Of a stretch of 64,000 bases of DNA, positions 30,768-39,239 are shown in pieces. The notes beneath the pieces were generated by a model, which worked only from the letters and a program-made list of their open reading frames with translations, was not told where the DNA came from and ran no database searches. The position numbers and the translations under genes were made by a program. The DNA is from Streptomyces misionensis. Lineage in GTDB: Bacteria; Actinomycetota; Actinomycetes; Streptomycetales; Streptomycetaceae. Position 1 is the stretch's first letter; each line of letters begins with the position of its first letter. The stretch lies in the NCBI RefSeq assembly GCF_900104815.1, contig NZ_FNTD01000004.1:3488501-3552500 (forward strand), given 5' to 3'.

Positions 30768-31637
30768 CTACAGGTCCGCGACCCGCGCGGCCACCTCGGC
30801 GAGGCGTGCGCGCGCCGCCGGGTCCTGCACGTCCGGCAGCGAGGTGACGACGTACTCGGCGCCCTGCGCGGCCAGGTCGGCGCAGCGGCGGACCGCGCGC
30901 TCCACCGAACCGTCCTCGCCCGACACCGGCAGCCGGCTGAGCACCGACTTGGTGAGCGAGCCGAAGTCCCGGCCCTCCTTCTCGCACAGCTCGCGCAGCA
31001 GCCGCAGCTTGTCCGGCAGGTCCGGCCCGTCGGGCAGGTTGCAGGCGTCGGCGTACCGGGCCACCAGCGGCAGCGTGCGCCGCTCCCCTCCCCCGCCGAC
31101 CAGGATCCGCGGATGCGGACGGCTCAGCGGGGCGGGCGAGTTGAGGGGCCGCTCCAGGTGGTGGCGCTCGCTGCGGTAGGGGCCGGTGTCGCCGGACCAC
31201 ATGTGGTGGGCGATCCGCAGTGTGTCCTCCAGCTCGGCGAACCGCTCCCTCAGCGCCGGGAAGGGCAGGCCGAGGCCGCGGGCCTCCTCCTCGAACCAGC
31301 CGGCGCCCACGCCGAGCCAGGCGCGGCCCCCGGAGAGCACGTCGAGGGTGGTGACCGTCTTCACCAGCACGGCCGGACGGCGGTGCGTGACGCCCGTGAC
31401 GAGGGTGCCGAGGGTGATCCGCCGGGTGACCGCGGCGGCGTAGGCCAGCAGCGAGTAGGCCTCCGGCATCTCCAGCTCGGGCGGGCCGTTGAGGCCGATC
31501 TGGAAGAAGTGGTCCATGACCCACAGCCCGGCGATGCCGCCCTCGTCGGCGTCCCGGGCGATGTCCGAGAAGGTCTCCGCGAGCTTCTCCGGCCCGCCGG
31601 GCCAGGTGAAGCGGGAGACGGTCAGTCCGATGCGCAC
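30768..31637 (-). CDS. LLM class F420-dependent oxidoreductase
   Basis: The 289-aa product is a luciferase-like TIM barrel: RIGLTVSRFTWPGGPEKL, GLWVMDHFFQI, LGTLVTGVTHRRPAVLVKTVTTLDVLSGGRAWLGVGAGW and ILVGGGGERRTL. These enzymes use reduced F420 or flavin; the substrate is unknown. The GTG at 31637 has AAGGAG about 9 nt before it; the ORF extends further upstream but without coding character. It is the last gene of a cupin-SnoaL-LLM unit transcribed leftwards and is separated from SnoaL by a hairpin. Confidence 0.87.
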   Translation of the reverse strand: MRIGLTVSRFTWPGGPEKLAETFSDIARDADEGGIAGLWVMDHFFQIGLNGPPELEMPEAYSLLAYAAAVTRRITLGTLVTGVTHRRPAVLVKTVTTLDVLSGGRAWLGVGAGWFEEEARGLGLPFPALRERFAELEDTLRIAHHMWSGDTGPYRSERHHLERPLNSPAPLSRPHPRILVGGGGERRTLPLVARYADACNLPDGPDLPDKLRLLRELCEKEGRDFGSLTKSVLSRLPVSGEDGSVERAVRRCADLAAQGAEYVVTSLPDVQDPAARARLAEVAARVADL

Positions 31638-31694
31638 GCGGTGGTGCTCCTTTCCGTTGGGTGCCGGCACGCGGGGCGCCGGCGCATGCCAAGA

Positions 31695-31728
31695 GCCGGT
31701 GCGGGGCCCTGGTGGGCTCCGCACCGGC
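31695..31728 (-). terminator. 15-bp hairpin between the SnoaL and F420-oxidoreductase genes
   Basis: Stem arms 31695-31709 and 31714-31728 (one G-T pair, loop TGGT). It could end most transcripts after SnoaL and reduce expression of the oxidoreductase. Confidence 0.5.
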
Positions 31729-31752
31729 GGGTGGTCCGGCCGCTGTGGTGGA

Positions 31753-32202
31753 TCACAGGCCGGGCGACCCCGGCATGGGGGTGATCTTGTCGACGCTGTA
31801 CTCCCGGATCTTGGGCCGGCCGTTCTCCAGCACCACGGTCCAGGTCTGGTCGGCGTCGAAGCCCTTCCACACGCTGTGCGCGGCCGGCGGGTTCCAGGTC
31901 TTCGTCTGCCAGTTGACGGTCAGCGAGATCTCGGCCTCGGTCGCCGAGATCCGCCGCACCTCCGTGCGGGTCAGCTCGTGGGTCTCGTCGAAGAACAGGT
32001 TGAGGACGTTGTCGTACCAGGTGCGGAAGTCGTCCAGGTTGCGCACGGTGATCTCCGGGAAGACCATGCGCAGCCCCTGCGAGGCCAGGAAGGGCGTGAC
32101 CTCCTCCAGCGTGTCGTGCCGGTCGAGGGCGCGGAACCACTCGGTGGCGACGTCGATCACGTCCTGCGCGGTGAGTTCGGTCTTCTCCTGTGCCACGGTC
32201 AT
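31753..32202 (-). CDS. NTF2/SnoaL-like protein
   Basis: The 149-aa product has the cone-shaped NTF2/SnoaL-like pattern: helix VATEWFRALDRHDTLEEVTPFLA, then FRTWYDNVLNLFFDETHELTRTEVRR and beta strands to the C-terminus. The fold serves as cyclase, isomerase or small-ligand binder. No catalytic triad can be assigned. GAGGAG precedes the ATG by 7 nt. It follows the cupin gene by 45 bp and precedes the F420 oxidoreductase, suggesting a short tailoring operon. Confidence 0.75.
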   Translation of the reverse strand: MTVAQEKTELTAQDVIDVATEWFRALDRHDTLEEVTPFLASQGLRMVFPEITVRNLDDFRTWYDNVLNLFFDETHELTRTEVRRISATEAEISLTVNWQTKTWNPPAAHSVWKGFDADQTWTVVLENGRPKIREYSVDKITPMPGSPGL

Positions 32203-32247
32203 CTGAATTCTCCTCGGGATGTGTCCGGTGAGTTTCTTTCCGGGATT

Positions 32248-32742
32248 TCAGTGGAAGAGCCGGGAATCCGGTTCGAAGCCCTGCGACCGGCAGTAGCGCA
32301 CGTACTGGTCGAGGTAGTAGTAGCAGTCGTGCTGGTCGATCAGCTGGTCCTTGTCGTCGAGGAAGCGCATGACGCCGTTCATGATGAAGAGCGTCGTCAT
32401 TCCCTCCGGGTCGTCCGTGGTGAGCGTGTGGACGTCGCCCGGCGGCTCGAAGACGAAGGTGCCGGGCCGCGCCACCCAGTCGTGCTCCGGGTAGTACCAG
32501 GAGCCCTGCAAGGTGTACGCGGACACCGGGCCGGTGTGCTGGTGGCGGCTGATGACGCCGGCGCCCTTGACCCGGGTGATGACCACCCACATGCCGGTGC
32601 TCAGGTCGAACCGGAGCGGCTTCCAGGACGCCCGCTCGTCGAAGGGGACCCAGGTCTGGTCCTCCTCGGCGATGGCGATGTCCGGCGGGCCGAACTCCTT
32701 GATGGTTTCCAGAATGTTCTCCGGAACGGCGGCGACGTGCAT
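32248..32742 (-). CDS. Cupin dioxygenase-like protein (2,4'-dihydroxyacetophenone dioxygenase type)
   Basis: The 164-aa product is a single cupin. Metal-site motif 1 is HQHTGPVSAYTLQGSWYYPEH, and motif 2 is around PGDVHTL. This is the pattern of small Fe(II) dioxygenases that cleave 2,4'-dihydroxyacetophenone or acetylacetone-like beta-diketones. The ATG at 32742 has AAAGGGG upstream; an ORF extension to 32850 is rejected. It heads the leftward operon with SnoaL and the F420 enzyme. Acting together they could process an aromatic or polyketide intermediate; this is inference. Confidence 0.72.
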   Translation of the reverse strand: MHVAAVPENILETIKEFGPPDIAIAEEDQTWVPFDERASWKPLRFDLSTGMWVVITRVKGAGVISRHQHTGPVSAYTLQGSWYYPEHDWVARPGTFVFEPPGDVHTLTTDDPEGMTTLFIMNGVMRFLDDKDQLIDQHDCYYYLDQYVRYCRSQGFEPDSRLFH

Positions 32743-32755
32743 CCGGATCCCCTTT

Positions 32756-32785
32756 CCATAAAGGCGGGCTGACGAACTCCATAAA
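32756..32785 (-). promoter_or_regulatory. CCATAAA direct repeat ahead of the cupin operon
   Basis: CCATAAA at 32756-32762 and 32779-32785 (23 bp apart), in the promoter region of the cupin gene. The AT-rich TTTATGG on the minus strand may include a -10 element. Confidence 0.3.
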
Positions 32786-32842
32786 ACTCCGGACGCGCGG
32801 GCCGCGCCATCATTCTCCGTTTCCCCGAGGAGACTTGGGGCA

Positions 32843-32886
32843 GTCGGCAAAGAATTCCCGGAAAAGCTCCGGGAATTCTCGCCGAC
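32843..32886 (-). terminator. Long terminator hairpin after the MFS gene
   Basis: Perfect 12-bp inner stem AGAATTCCCGGA / TCCGGGAATTCT (5-nt loop) extended by GTCGGC / GCCGAC with a small bulge. It lies just past the MFS stop at 32899. Confidence 0.75.
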
Positions 32887-32898
32887 CGCCCCGCCCGC

Positions 32899-34365
32899 TC
32901 AGTTCGCCGCGGCCTGCTGCCGGGGCCGCAGCCACCACAGCAGCGCCCCGGAGACCAGTGCGAGGGCGCACAGCAGCCACAGGGTGTCCTGGAACGCGGA
33001 GCCGTAGGTGCCGTCGCTGCGCAGGGCGTTGAAGATGCCGCCGACGACGGTGTAGCCGAGGGCGTTGGCGATCTGCGTGGCGGTGAGCAGTCCGCCGGAG
33101 GCCGCGCCGGCGTCCTCCTGGGCCACCCCGCCGAGCACGAGGCCGATCAGCGAGGGCGCGATCAGGCCCTGCCCCAGACCGCACAGCAGCAGCCCCGGAG
33201 TGACCAGTGCCGCCTGGTGGGCGGCCGAGCCGGAGCCCACGGGCAGCCGGACCAGCACCAGGCCCGCGGCCATCACCACGGCGGCCAGCACGAGCACCGC
33301 GCTGCCCCAGCGCGCCACCAGCTTCTTGCCCTGCAACGAGGCCAGCGCGAAGGCCGCGCCCAGCGGCAGGAACACCACACCGGAGGCCAGCGGGGACAGC
33401 TTCAGACCGTCCTGGAGGAAGTAGGACAGGATCAGGAACAGGCCGGCGTTGCCGCTGTAGAACACCAGCGCCGTCGGCAGGCCCTTGGCGAAGCCGGGGT
33501 GCCCGAACAGCCGCGGCGGCAGCAGCGCGTGCCCGGCGTCCGAGACCCGGGCGATGCGCCGCTCCCACAGCATGAACAGCGCGAAGCACACCACGGCCCC
33601 GGCCAGCGCGCCCCAGCCCCAGGCCGGCCAGCCGTTGTCGGCGCCGACGACCAGCGGCCACAGCAACAGCAGCAGGGCGGCGGCGAGCAGCAGGACGCCG
33701 AGGTAGTCGATGCGGGCCCGGCTGCTGCCGCGCACCTCGCGCACCGAGGCGGCGGCGCCGAGCGCGGCGATCACGGTGACCGGCACGTTCACCAGGAACA
33801 CGGAGCGCCAGTCCCAGCCGGCCAGGTCCAGCTTGATCAGCGCACCGCCGACGATCTGGCCCGCGATGGAGCCGAGGCCGATCGTGGCGCCGTACAGGCC
33901 GAGCGCCTTGGCGCGTTCCTCGGCCGGGAAGACCACCTGGAGGATGGCGAGCACCTGCGGCAGCATCAGCGCCGCGGCCAGGCCCTGGACGACGCGGAAC
34001 GCGATGAGCGCGGCAGCACTGGGCGCCACCGCGCACAGGAGCGAGGTGGCGCCGAAGGCGATGAGCCCGATGAGGAACACCCGGCGGCGTCCCAGGGCGT
34101 CGCCGATGCGCCCGCCGGTGACCAGACCCACCGCGTACGCCAGGACGTACCCGGCGACGACGAACTGGATCTGGCTGAAGGAGGCGCCGAGCGAGGACTG
34201 GATGGACGGCGCCGCCACGTTCACGATGAACACGTCGAGCATGCCCATGAACGTGGCGAGCAGCAGCATCCCGAGGGCCAGCCACCGCTTGGGATCGGGC
34301 AGTTGCCCGCCGCCGGACTCACCGGCGGCGGGCACGGACCGTTGGGTGGAGTCGGTCGTACTCAT
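32899..34365 (-). CDS. MFS transporter, DHA2 family (EmrB/QacA type)
   Basis: The 488-aa product has 14 predicted membrane segments and DHA2 motifs: MLDVFIVNVAAPSIQSSLGAS (D1), GGRIGDALGRRRVFLIG (A) and GWDWRSVFLVNVPVTV (C). It should be a drug/proton antiporter. ATG 34365 follows AGAGAGGAA. The start overlaps the acyltransferase stop by 4 bp, so acyltransferase and exporter are co-translated. The neighbours suggest export of an acylated product. Confidence 0.9.
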   Translation of the reverse strand: MSTTDSTQRSVPAAGESGGGQLPDPKRWLALGMLLLATFMGMLDVFIVNVAAPSIQSSLGASFSQIQFVVAGYVLAYAVGLVTGGRIGDALGRRRVFLIGLIAFGATSLLCAVAPSAAALIAFRVVQGLAAALMLPQVLAILQVVFPAEERAKALGLYGATIGLGSIAGQIVGGALIKLDLAGWDWRSVFLVNVPVTVIAALGAAASVREVRGSSRARIDYLGVLLLAAALLLLLWPLVVGADNGWPAWGWGALAGAVVCFALFMLWERRIARVSDAGHALLPPRLFGHPGFAKGLPTALVFYSGNAGLFLILSYFLQDGLKLSPLASGVVFLPLGAAFALASLQGKKLVARWGSAVLVLAAVVMAAGLVLVRLPVGSGSAAHQAALVTPGLLLCGLGQGLIAPSLIGLVLGGVAQEDAGAASGGLLTATQIANALGYTVVGGIFNALRSDGTYGSAFQDTLWLLCALALVSGALLWWLRPRQQAAAN

Positions 34366-35576
34366 GGATTCCTCTCTGGAACACGGGGCCGCACCTCGGC
34401 CCGGGGCCGCGGCACGGCCGGTGCGGTGGCCGGGGACCGGCCGAACTTGCGCATCGCCGGGATCTCCACGGCCCGGTACAGCAGCCAGGAGCCCAGCAGG
34501 GCGAGTGCGAACGCGGCGGCGGTGAGGGCGAGCGCCTGCGGCAGCGCCCAGCCGCGCCCGTACCCGAGCAGGTGGTGTCCGTAGATGAGCACCAGGCGGT
34601 GCACCATGTAGAACGCGAAGGAGACCTCGCCCAGCCAGACGAAGGTCCGCCCGGACAGCGCGCTGCCGCGCCCGTCGGCGTCGCGGCGGGCGAGCGCGCC
34701 GATCAGCAGCGTCAGCGGGATGACGGTGGCGGCGGCCTGCGCGTACAGCACGGGCAGGTGCAGCGCGAGCACGTACCCGGCGGCGAGCAGCGGCAGCGCG
34801 GCGCTCGCCGGGACGCGCACCCAGCGGCCGGCCATGACGAGCCGGGCCGCGGCCATGCCGAGCAGGAACTCCACTGAGCGCGTGAGGGGGAAGGCGTAGA
34901 CGAACCAGTACCGCGCCTCGCCGATGGGCGCGAACGGCAGCTGCGGCCGCTCGGGCAGCAGCCCGGCCAGCGCCGGCAGCAGCAGGACGACGGCGGTGCA
35001 GACGCCCACGACCGCCCACAGCCGGCGGCTGTCCAGGCGCAGCAGGGCGCGGTGCAGCAGCGGGAAGGACAGGTAGAACAGCAGCTCGCAGGAGAGCGAC
35101 CAGCTGACCGGGTTGCCGGTCATGAAGATGCGCGCGTCCGGCGACCAGCTCTGCAGCAGGAGCAGGTTGGGCAGCCAGGAGGAGGGGTCGGTGAGCGCGG
35201 GGGGCGCCTGGTAGGCGCTGACGACGACGCCGGTGCTCCAGGTGACGACGGCGACCAGGACGAAGGTGGCCAGGTGGTTGGGGTAGATCTTGGCGACGCG
35301 GCGGCGCCAGAAGGTGCGCGCGCGCTGGCCGGGCCGGGCCGACCAGGTCAGCACGAAGCCGCTGAGCACGAAGAAGAAGGAGACGCCGACGGCTCCGGCG
35401 GCCGACGCCCAGTACCGCAGGGCCTTGTCGACGCCGGGATCGGCGAAGACACCCTCACGTGAGAGGTGGTAGGCGAAGACGCCGAGGGCCGCCAGAAAGC
35501 GGGCGCCGGTGAGCGAGGGCAGCCGGGACTGACCCGCTGCCGCGGGTGGTCGCTCGGTGCCGGCCTTCTCGAGCAT
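34362..35576 (-). CDS. Acyltransferase family 3 (OafA/YrhL-like) membrane protein
   Basis: The 404-aa product is a polytopic acyltransferase-3: LPSLTGARFLAALGVFAYHLSREG (conserved RxxAxxxV-H region near the N-terminus), VGVSFFFVLSGFVLTWSARPG, and NPVSWSLSCELLFYLSFPLL. These enzymes O-acylate sugars or macrolides at the inner membrane. The ATG at 35576 has GAAGGGG upstream. Coupled to the MFS gene; no glycosyltransferase is nearby. Confidence 0.85.
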   Translation of the reverse strand: MLEKAGTERPPAAAGQSRLPSLTGARFLAALGVFAYHLSREGVFADPGVDKALRYWASAAGAVGVSFFFVLSGFVLTWSARPGQRARTFWRRRVAKIYPNHLATFVLVAVVTWSTGVVVSAYQAPPALTDPSSWLPNLLLLQSWSPDARIFMTGNPVSWSLSCELLFYLSFPLLHRALLRLDSRRLWAVVGVCTAVVLLLPALAGLLPERPQLPFAPIGEARYWFVYAFPLTRSVEFLLGMAAARLVMAGRWVRVPASAALPLLAAGYVLALHLPVLYAQAAATVIPLTLLIGALARRDADGRGSALSGRTFVWLGEVSFAFYMVHRLVLIYGHHLLGYGRGWALPQALALTAAAFALALLGSWLLYRAVEIPAMRKFGRSPATAPAVPRPRAEVRPRVPERNP

Positions 35577-35875
35577 GGGAACCCCTTCGGGTGAGGCGGA
35601 CTGGTGTCCGGCGGTCGAGGTGGAGGGGTGGTGCTGAGGGGTGGGTCTGTCGCGGTGCTGGGGGGGCGGCGTCCGTGCCCGGCCACGTGACGTCCGCAAC
35701 CGAGAAAACGCCCGCGGGGCACGGTTCACCAAGCCGGCCCGGGCAATCCGATGCGACTGGTCCAAGTCCCGTCAGTGACCCCGGGGTTGGGGCGTGCGGG
35801 GGCCGGTTCGGGCGCCCCGTGGTGAGGTGATCGGGCGTACGCCCCGACCGAACACGACACCGACGCGGAGGGCTC

Positions 35876-36922
35876 ATGTCGAACAAGCGGACGCTGCACC
35901 CGGAGTCCGAACACCCCGGTGCCGCCGAGCAGGCGCTGCACCGGGCGGTGCGGGAGGGCGACCTGCCCGGCGCCGCGGACGCGCTGTACGCCGGCGCGGA
36001 TCCGAACGCCCGGGACCCGCTGGGCTACCCCGCCCTGAGCCGGGCGGCGGCGCTGGGCCGGACCCAGCTGACCGAGCTGCTGCTGACCGCGGGCGCGGAC
36101 CCGCTGCTGCCGGACGTCCGAATGGGAACCTCCCCGCTGCACAAGGCGGCGCAGGGCGGCTGCGTCGACGTCGTGCGGCTGCTGCTGGACCACGGGGCGT
36201 TCGTGGACGCGCAGGCGCCGACCACCGGGCACACGCCGTTGATCGACGCGGTCTGGTACAAGCATCCGCCGGTCGTGGAGCTGCTGCTGGCCCGGGGCGC
36301 GAACCCCGATGTGCGGGCGCACGCCGGGTACCGGGCGGACGAGCTGGGCCCGCTGGTGTGCGAGGAGGACCAGTCGGTGTACGTCCGCCTGATCGAGGCG
36401 GCCCGGGCCCGCCGCGCGCGGGCGGCCGGGGCCGCGCTGCGGCTGGCGGCGCTGTCCGGGGACGCGGCCGGGGTCCGCGCGGCGCTCGCCGCGGGCGCCG
36501 ACGCCGACGTGAAGGCGCCCGACGGCCACACCGCGCTGCTCGACGCCTCCCGCGAGGGGCACCTCGCGGTGGTGGCGGCGCTGCTCGCGCACGGCGCCGA
36601 CCCGACGGTGGTCGACCACCTGATGAAGGCGACGCCCGCGCACAAGGCGGCGTACATGGGCCGCCCCGAGGTGATGCGGGAACTGGTCGAGGACGGCCGG
36701 GTGGAGCTGGACGCCCAGGGCCCCTACAACGGCTACACCGCGCTGCACGACGCCGTGTGGCACGGCCACACCGAGACGGTCCGCGTGCTCCTGGAGGCGG
36801 GCGTGCGCACCGACCTGGCCGGCTGGGACGGGCTGACTCCGCTCGGCATGGCCCGCCGGTACGGCTACGACGACATCGTGGCGCTGCTGGAGAAGGCCGA
36901 GCGGGCTCCCGAGGGGGCGTAG
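35876..36922 (+). CDS. Ankyrin-repeat protein
   Basis: The 348-aa product is almost entirely ankyrin repeats (about nine). Several match the consensus well, for example GTSPLHKAAQGGCVDVVRLLLDHGA, GHTPLIDAVWYKHPPVVELLLARGA and YTALHDAVWHGHTETVRVLLEAGV. No other domain, signal peptide or membrane segment is present, so it is a soluble protein-interaction module. CGGAGGG precedes the ATG. Its partner is unknown. Confidence 0.9.
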   Translation: MSNKRTLHPESEHPGAAEQALHRAVREGDLPGAADALYAGADPNARDPLGYPALSRAAALGRTQLTELLLTAGADPLLPDVRMGTSPLHKAAQGGCVDVVRLLLDHGAFVDAQAPTTGHTPLIDAVWYKHPPVVELLLARGANPDVRAHAGYRADELGPLVCEEDQSVYVRLIEAARARRARAAGAALRLAALSGDAAGVRAALAAGADADVKAPDGHTALLDASREGHLAVVAALLAHGADPTVVDHLMKATPAHKAAYMGRPEVMRELVEDGRVELDAQGPYNGYTALHDAVWHGHTETVRVLLEAGVRTDLAGWDGLTPLGMARRYGYDDIVALLEKAERAPEGA

Positions 36923-36979
36923 GGCCCGGTCGGCCGCGGGGAACTGCCCAAGTCGCGGCGGGAGCGGGCACCTCCCTTG

Positions 36980-37005
36980 TTTAATTCCAACAAGACGGTA
37001 TGTTT
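36980..37005. promoter_or_regulatory. ARE box 3, upstream of TetR receptor-like gene
   Basis: TTTAATTCC-N8-GGTATGTTT. The left half TTTAATTC recurs in ARE box 5. It lies 64-89 bp before the TetR ATG at 37069. Confidence 0.6.
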
Positions 37006-37068
37006 TTTGGGGCTCCCGCACCCTTCGACTCCGGCCCCCGGGCCGCCTGACGACTTACGGAGTCACGC

Positions 37069-37665
37069 ATGGCGAAGCAGCCACGTGCCCTGCGTACCTA
37101 TGAACAGGTCCTGAACGCCGCCGCGCAGGAGTTCGCACAACACGGGTACGCGGAAGCCAATCTCCAGCGCATCGCCGAGCGCACCGGAATGACCAAGGGA
37201 GCCCTCTACGGCCACTTCCCCTCGAAGCGGGCGCTCGCGACGGCGCTCGTGGACCATCTGGAGGCGGCCACCGACCACTTGCTCGGCGGCGCCTGCGCGG
37301 AGTGCGGCCCGCCGCTGGACCGGCTGCGGTCCCTGCTGCTGGCGCTGGCCGTGCGCATCCGCCGTGACGTGCGCATGAGGGCGGCCCTGCGCCTGGTGAC
37401 CGAGACCGCCCAGGGCGCCGCCAAGCCGCCCCGGCTGATGGACGGTGTGCACGAGCGCGCCCTGGAACTGGTGCTCAGCGCCCAGCAGGCCGGTCAGGTG
37501 GACCCCGCCCTGCCGCCGGAGCCGGTGGCCGATCTCGTCGTGGTGGTGCTGTTCGGCGCCCACTGCACGGACTACGCCCGCGACGGCGGGGACCTGCCGA
37601 CCCGGCTCGGCGTCCTGTGGGACATCCTCGTCCGCGCCCTGCCGCCCACGCGAACGGCGGCGTAG
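37069..37665 (+). CDS. TetR-type gamma-butyrolactone receptor-like (pseudoreceptor) regulator
   Basis: The 198-aa protein has a butyrolactone-receptor-like HTH (QHGYAEANLQRIAERTGMTKGALYGHFPSKRALATAL) but a divergent ligand domain: the conserved LQIEHSQIG-type stretch is replaced by RAALRLVTETAQGAAKPPR. It resembles ScbR2-type pseudoreceptors that bind ARE boxes but not the butyrolactone, often binding endogenous antibiotics instead. ARE box 3 lies upstream. It is convergent with the AfsA gene, about 340 bp away. Confidence 0.8.
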   Translation: MAKQPRALRTYEQVLNAAAQEFAQHGYAEANLQRIAERTGMTKGALYGHFPSKRALATALVDHLEAATDHLLGGACAECGPPLDRLRSLLLALAVRIRRDVRMRAALRLVTETAQGAAKPPRLMDGVHERALELVLSAQQAGQVDPALPPEPVADLVVVVLFGAHCTDYARDGGDLPTRLGVLWDILVRALPPTRTAA

Positions 37666-38007
37666 GGCACGGGGGTTGGCGTGGCACCCCGGGGCGGGCC
37701 GGTATCCGGAGACGAGACGGCACCCGGAAGCGGGCCGGCGCCCGACCGGCCAGGAGGGCGCGGGCCGGGAAGGTCGGCGAGGCCCGGCTCCGGAGAGGAC
37801 CGCACACCGCGGCCGGCGCGACCCCGCGCGACCCCGCGCGGCCCGTCGCGACCGGTCTGGCCGGCGGCAGCCGAGCCCCTCGGGGCGCGCCGGCCGAACC
37901 CCTCCGCGACCCCGGCCGAACTCCCTCAAGGAGCCGCCTCCGAACGCCTGTCAGGGCGCGCCCGCCCGGCCCGGTGCCGCGCCGGGCGGCACCGGGCCGG
38001 GAGCGGT
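37666..38007. other. Spacer between TetR and afsA genes
   Basis: About 340 bp, extremely GC-rich, with small tandem runs (CGCGACCCCG repeats around 37818-37840). No gene or terminator with good symmetry was found. Confidence 0.4.
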
Positions 38008-39060
38008 TCAGACGAGTTGCAGCACCGGCTCGGCGGCGCGCGCGGCCACCCGCGCCGGGGCCCAGTTCAACACCGCCTCGGCGATGCGCCGTTCACCCTG
38101 GACGGCGCTGACGACGAGTTCGCGGGTGCCGTCGTTCGCGGACTCGGCCCGCGTCACGGACAGCCGGGTCGGCATGTCCAGCTCACCGAAGGCCAGGCAG
38201 TCCACCCGCGCGCCGACGAGGCCGTAGAGCGTGTCGTCCGGGGCGCCCCGCCCGCGCTCGTGGACGTAGAGGTGCCCGAGCTGGCGGAAGCCCTCCAGCA
38301 TCACGGCCTGCGGGATGTGATCGGTGGGGTGGTCGAACAGGATCGCGTGGTTCAGATCGAGTCTCAGCCACCATTCACCGGGGCCGCCCCCGGGCGCGAG
38401 CACGCAGTCCTTGGCGCGCAGCCGGCCCACGCGGTGCGGCATCAGCCGCGCCGCCTCCGGCTGCCCGGACGGCCCGGCCGCGGGCCGCTCCACCCGGCGG
38501 CGCAGCAGCTGGTACCGCCGTTCGTCCACCACACAGGCCTCGATGTGGCCGCGCCCGCACCGCACGCCGTCCACCGACAGCGCCATCTCCAGCCGTACGT
38601 CGTACCGCTTGGGTGCCCGGCTGCCGTCGTAGTCCCAGGTGGTCTCCAGGACCACCGGGACGGGCGCGCCCTTGACCCGCAGCGGCTCCCGGTCCCAGAT
38701 CTCGAAGCCGGTGTTCTGGCCGACGAAACGGTGGCCGAGCGGTATGCCGAGCCGGCCGTGCCCCACGTACAGCAGGGTCTGGCGGATGGACTCGGCGAAC
38801 AGCAGCGGATCGCTGGTGCCGTCCGCGTCGGGGTGGTACAGCGCGTGGTCCCGGGGCCACTGGGCGGCGACCAGGAGACGGTCGGGCCCGTCCGCGGCCG
38901 CGTCGGTGAGGAAGACTTCGGCGACGGAGGCGCGGTGGACGAGGGTGCGTGGGATAGCCTGTGCGTAGTGGAGTGCCTGCGTGGACGCGACGGCCCCTGC
39001 GGAAAAGGCCGAGGTGGCCGTCAAGGGACTTGCTGTCGCGGACGTACGCTGGCGCATCAT
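38008..39060 (-). CDS. afsA: A-factor synthase family protein (AfsA/ScbA)
   Basis: The 350-aa product contains two AfsA hot-dog repeats: HRASVAEVFLTDA with WPRDHALYHPDADGTSDPLLFAESIRQTLLYVGH, and VGRLRAKDCVLAP with LNHAILFDHPTDHIPQAVMLEGFRQLGHLY. AfsA enzymes condense dihydroxyacetone phosphate with a beta-keto acyl-ACP to give the butyrolactone precursor. Two ATGs (39060 and 39057) follow AGGGGG; the second has better spacing. ARE box 4 in the divergent region with the receptor 2 gene gives the usual feedback architecture of ScbA/ScbR pairs. Confidence 0.92.
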   Translation of the reverse strand: MMRQRTSATASPLTATSAFSAGAVASTQALHYAQAIPRTLVHRASVAEVFLTDAAADGPDRLLVAAQWPRDHALYHPDADGTSDPLLFAESIRQTLLYVGHGRLGIPLGHRFVGQNTGFEIWDREPLRVKGAPVPVVLETTWDYDGSRAPKRYDVRLEMALSVDGVRCGRGHIEACVVDERRYQLLRRRVERPAAGPSGQPEAARLMPHRVGRLRAKDCVLAPGGGPGEWWLRLDLNHAILFDHPTDHIPQAVMLEGFRQLGHLYVHERGRGAPDDTLYGLVGARVDCLAFGELDMPTRLSVTRAESANDGTRELVVSAVQGERRIAEAVLNWAPARVAARAAEPVLQLV

Positions 39061-39125
39061 GGTCCCCCTGGAAGAAGAAGGTTGACTCCGAGAAGCCCGA
39101 AGGCACAGATCAACTTCGCTGAAGA

Positions 39126-39151
39126 AAATATACCGTTGAGAAGGTATTTAG
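39126..39151. promoter_or_regulatory. ARE box 4, between afsA and receptor 2
   Basis: AAATATACC-N8-GGTATTTAG: the most symmetric box of the set. It lies between the divergent afsA and receptor 2 genes, as in scbA/scbR-type loci. Confidence 0.7.
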
Positions 39152-39239
39152 CAAGCAGTCGTTTCCCGGAGTCGCCGTCTCCCCAGGCAGGAGGGGGTGA
39201 GAGGACTCTCGGAGAGCGCCCCGAGGACGAAGGACGCAC

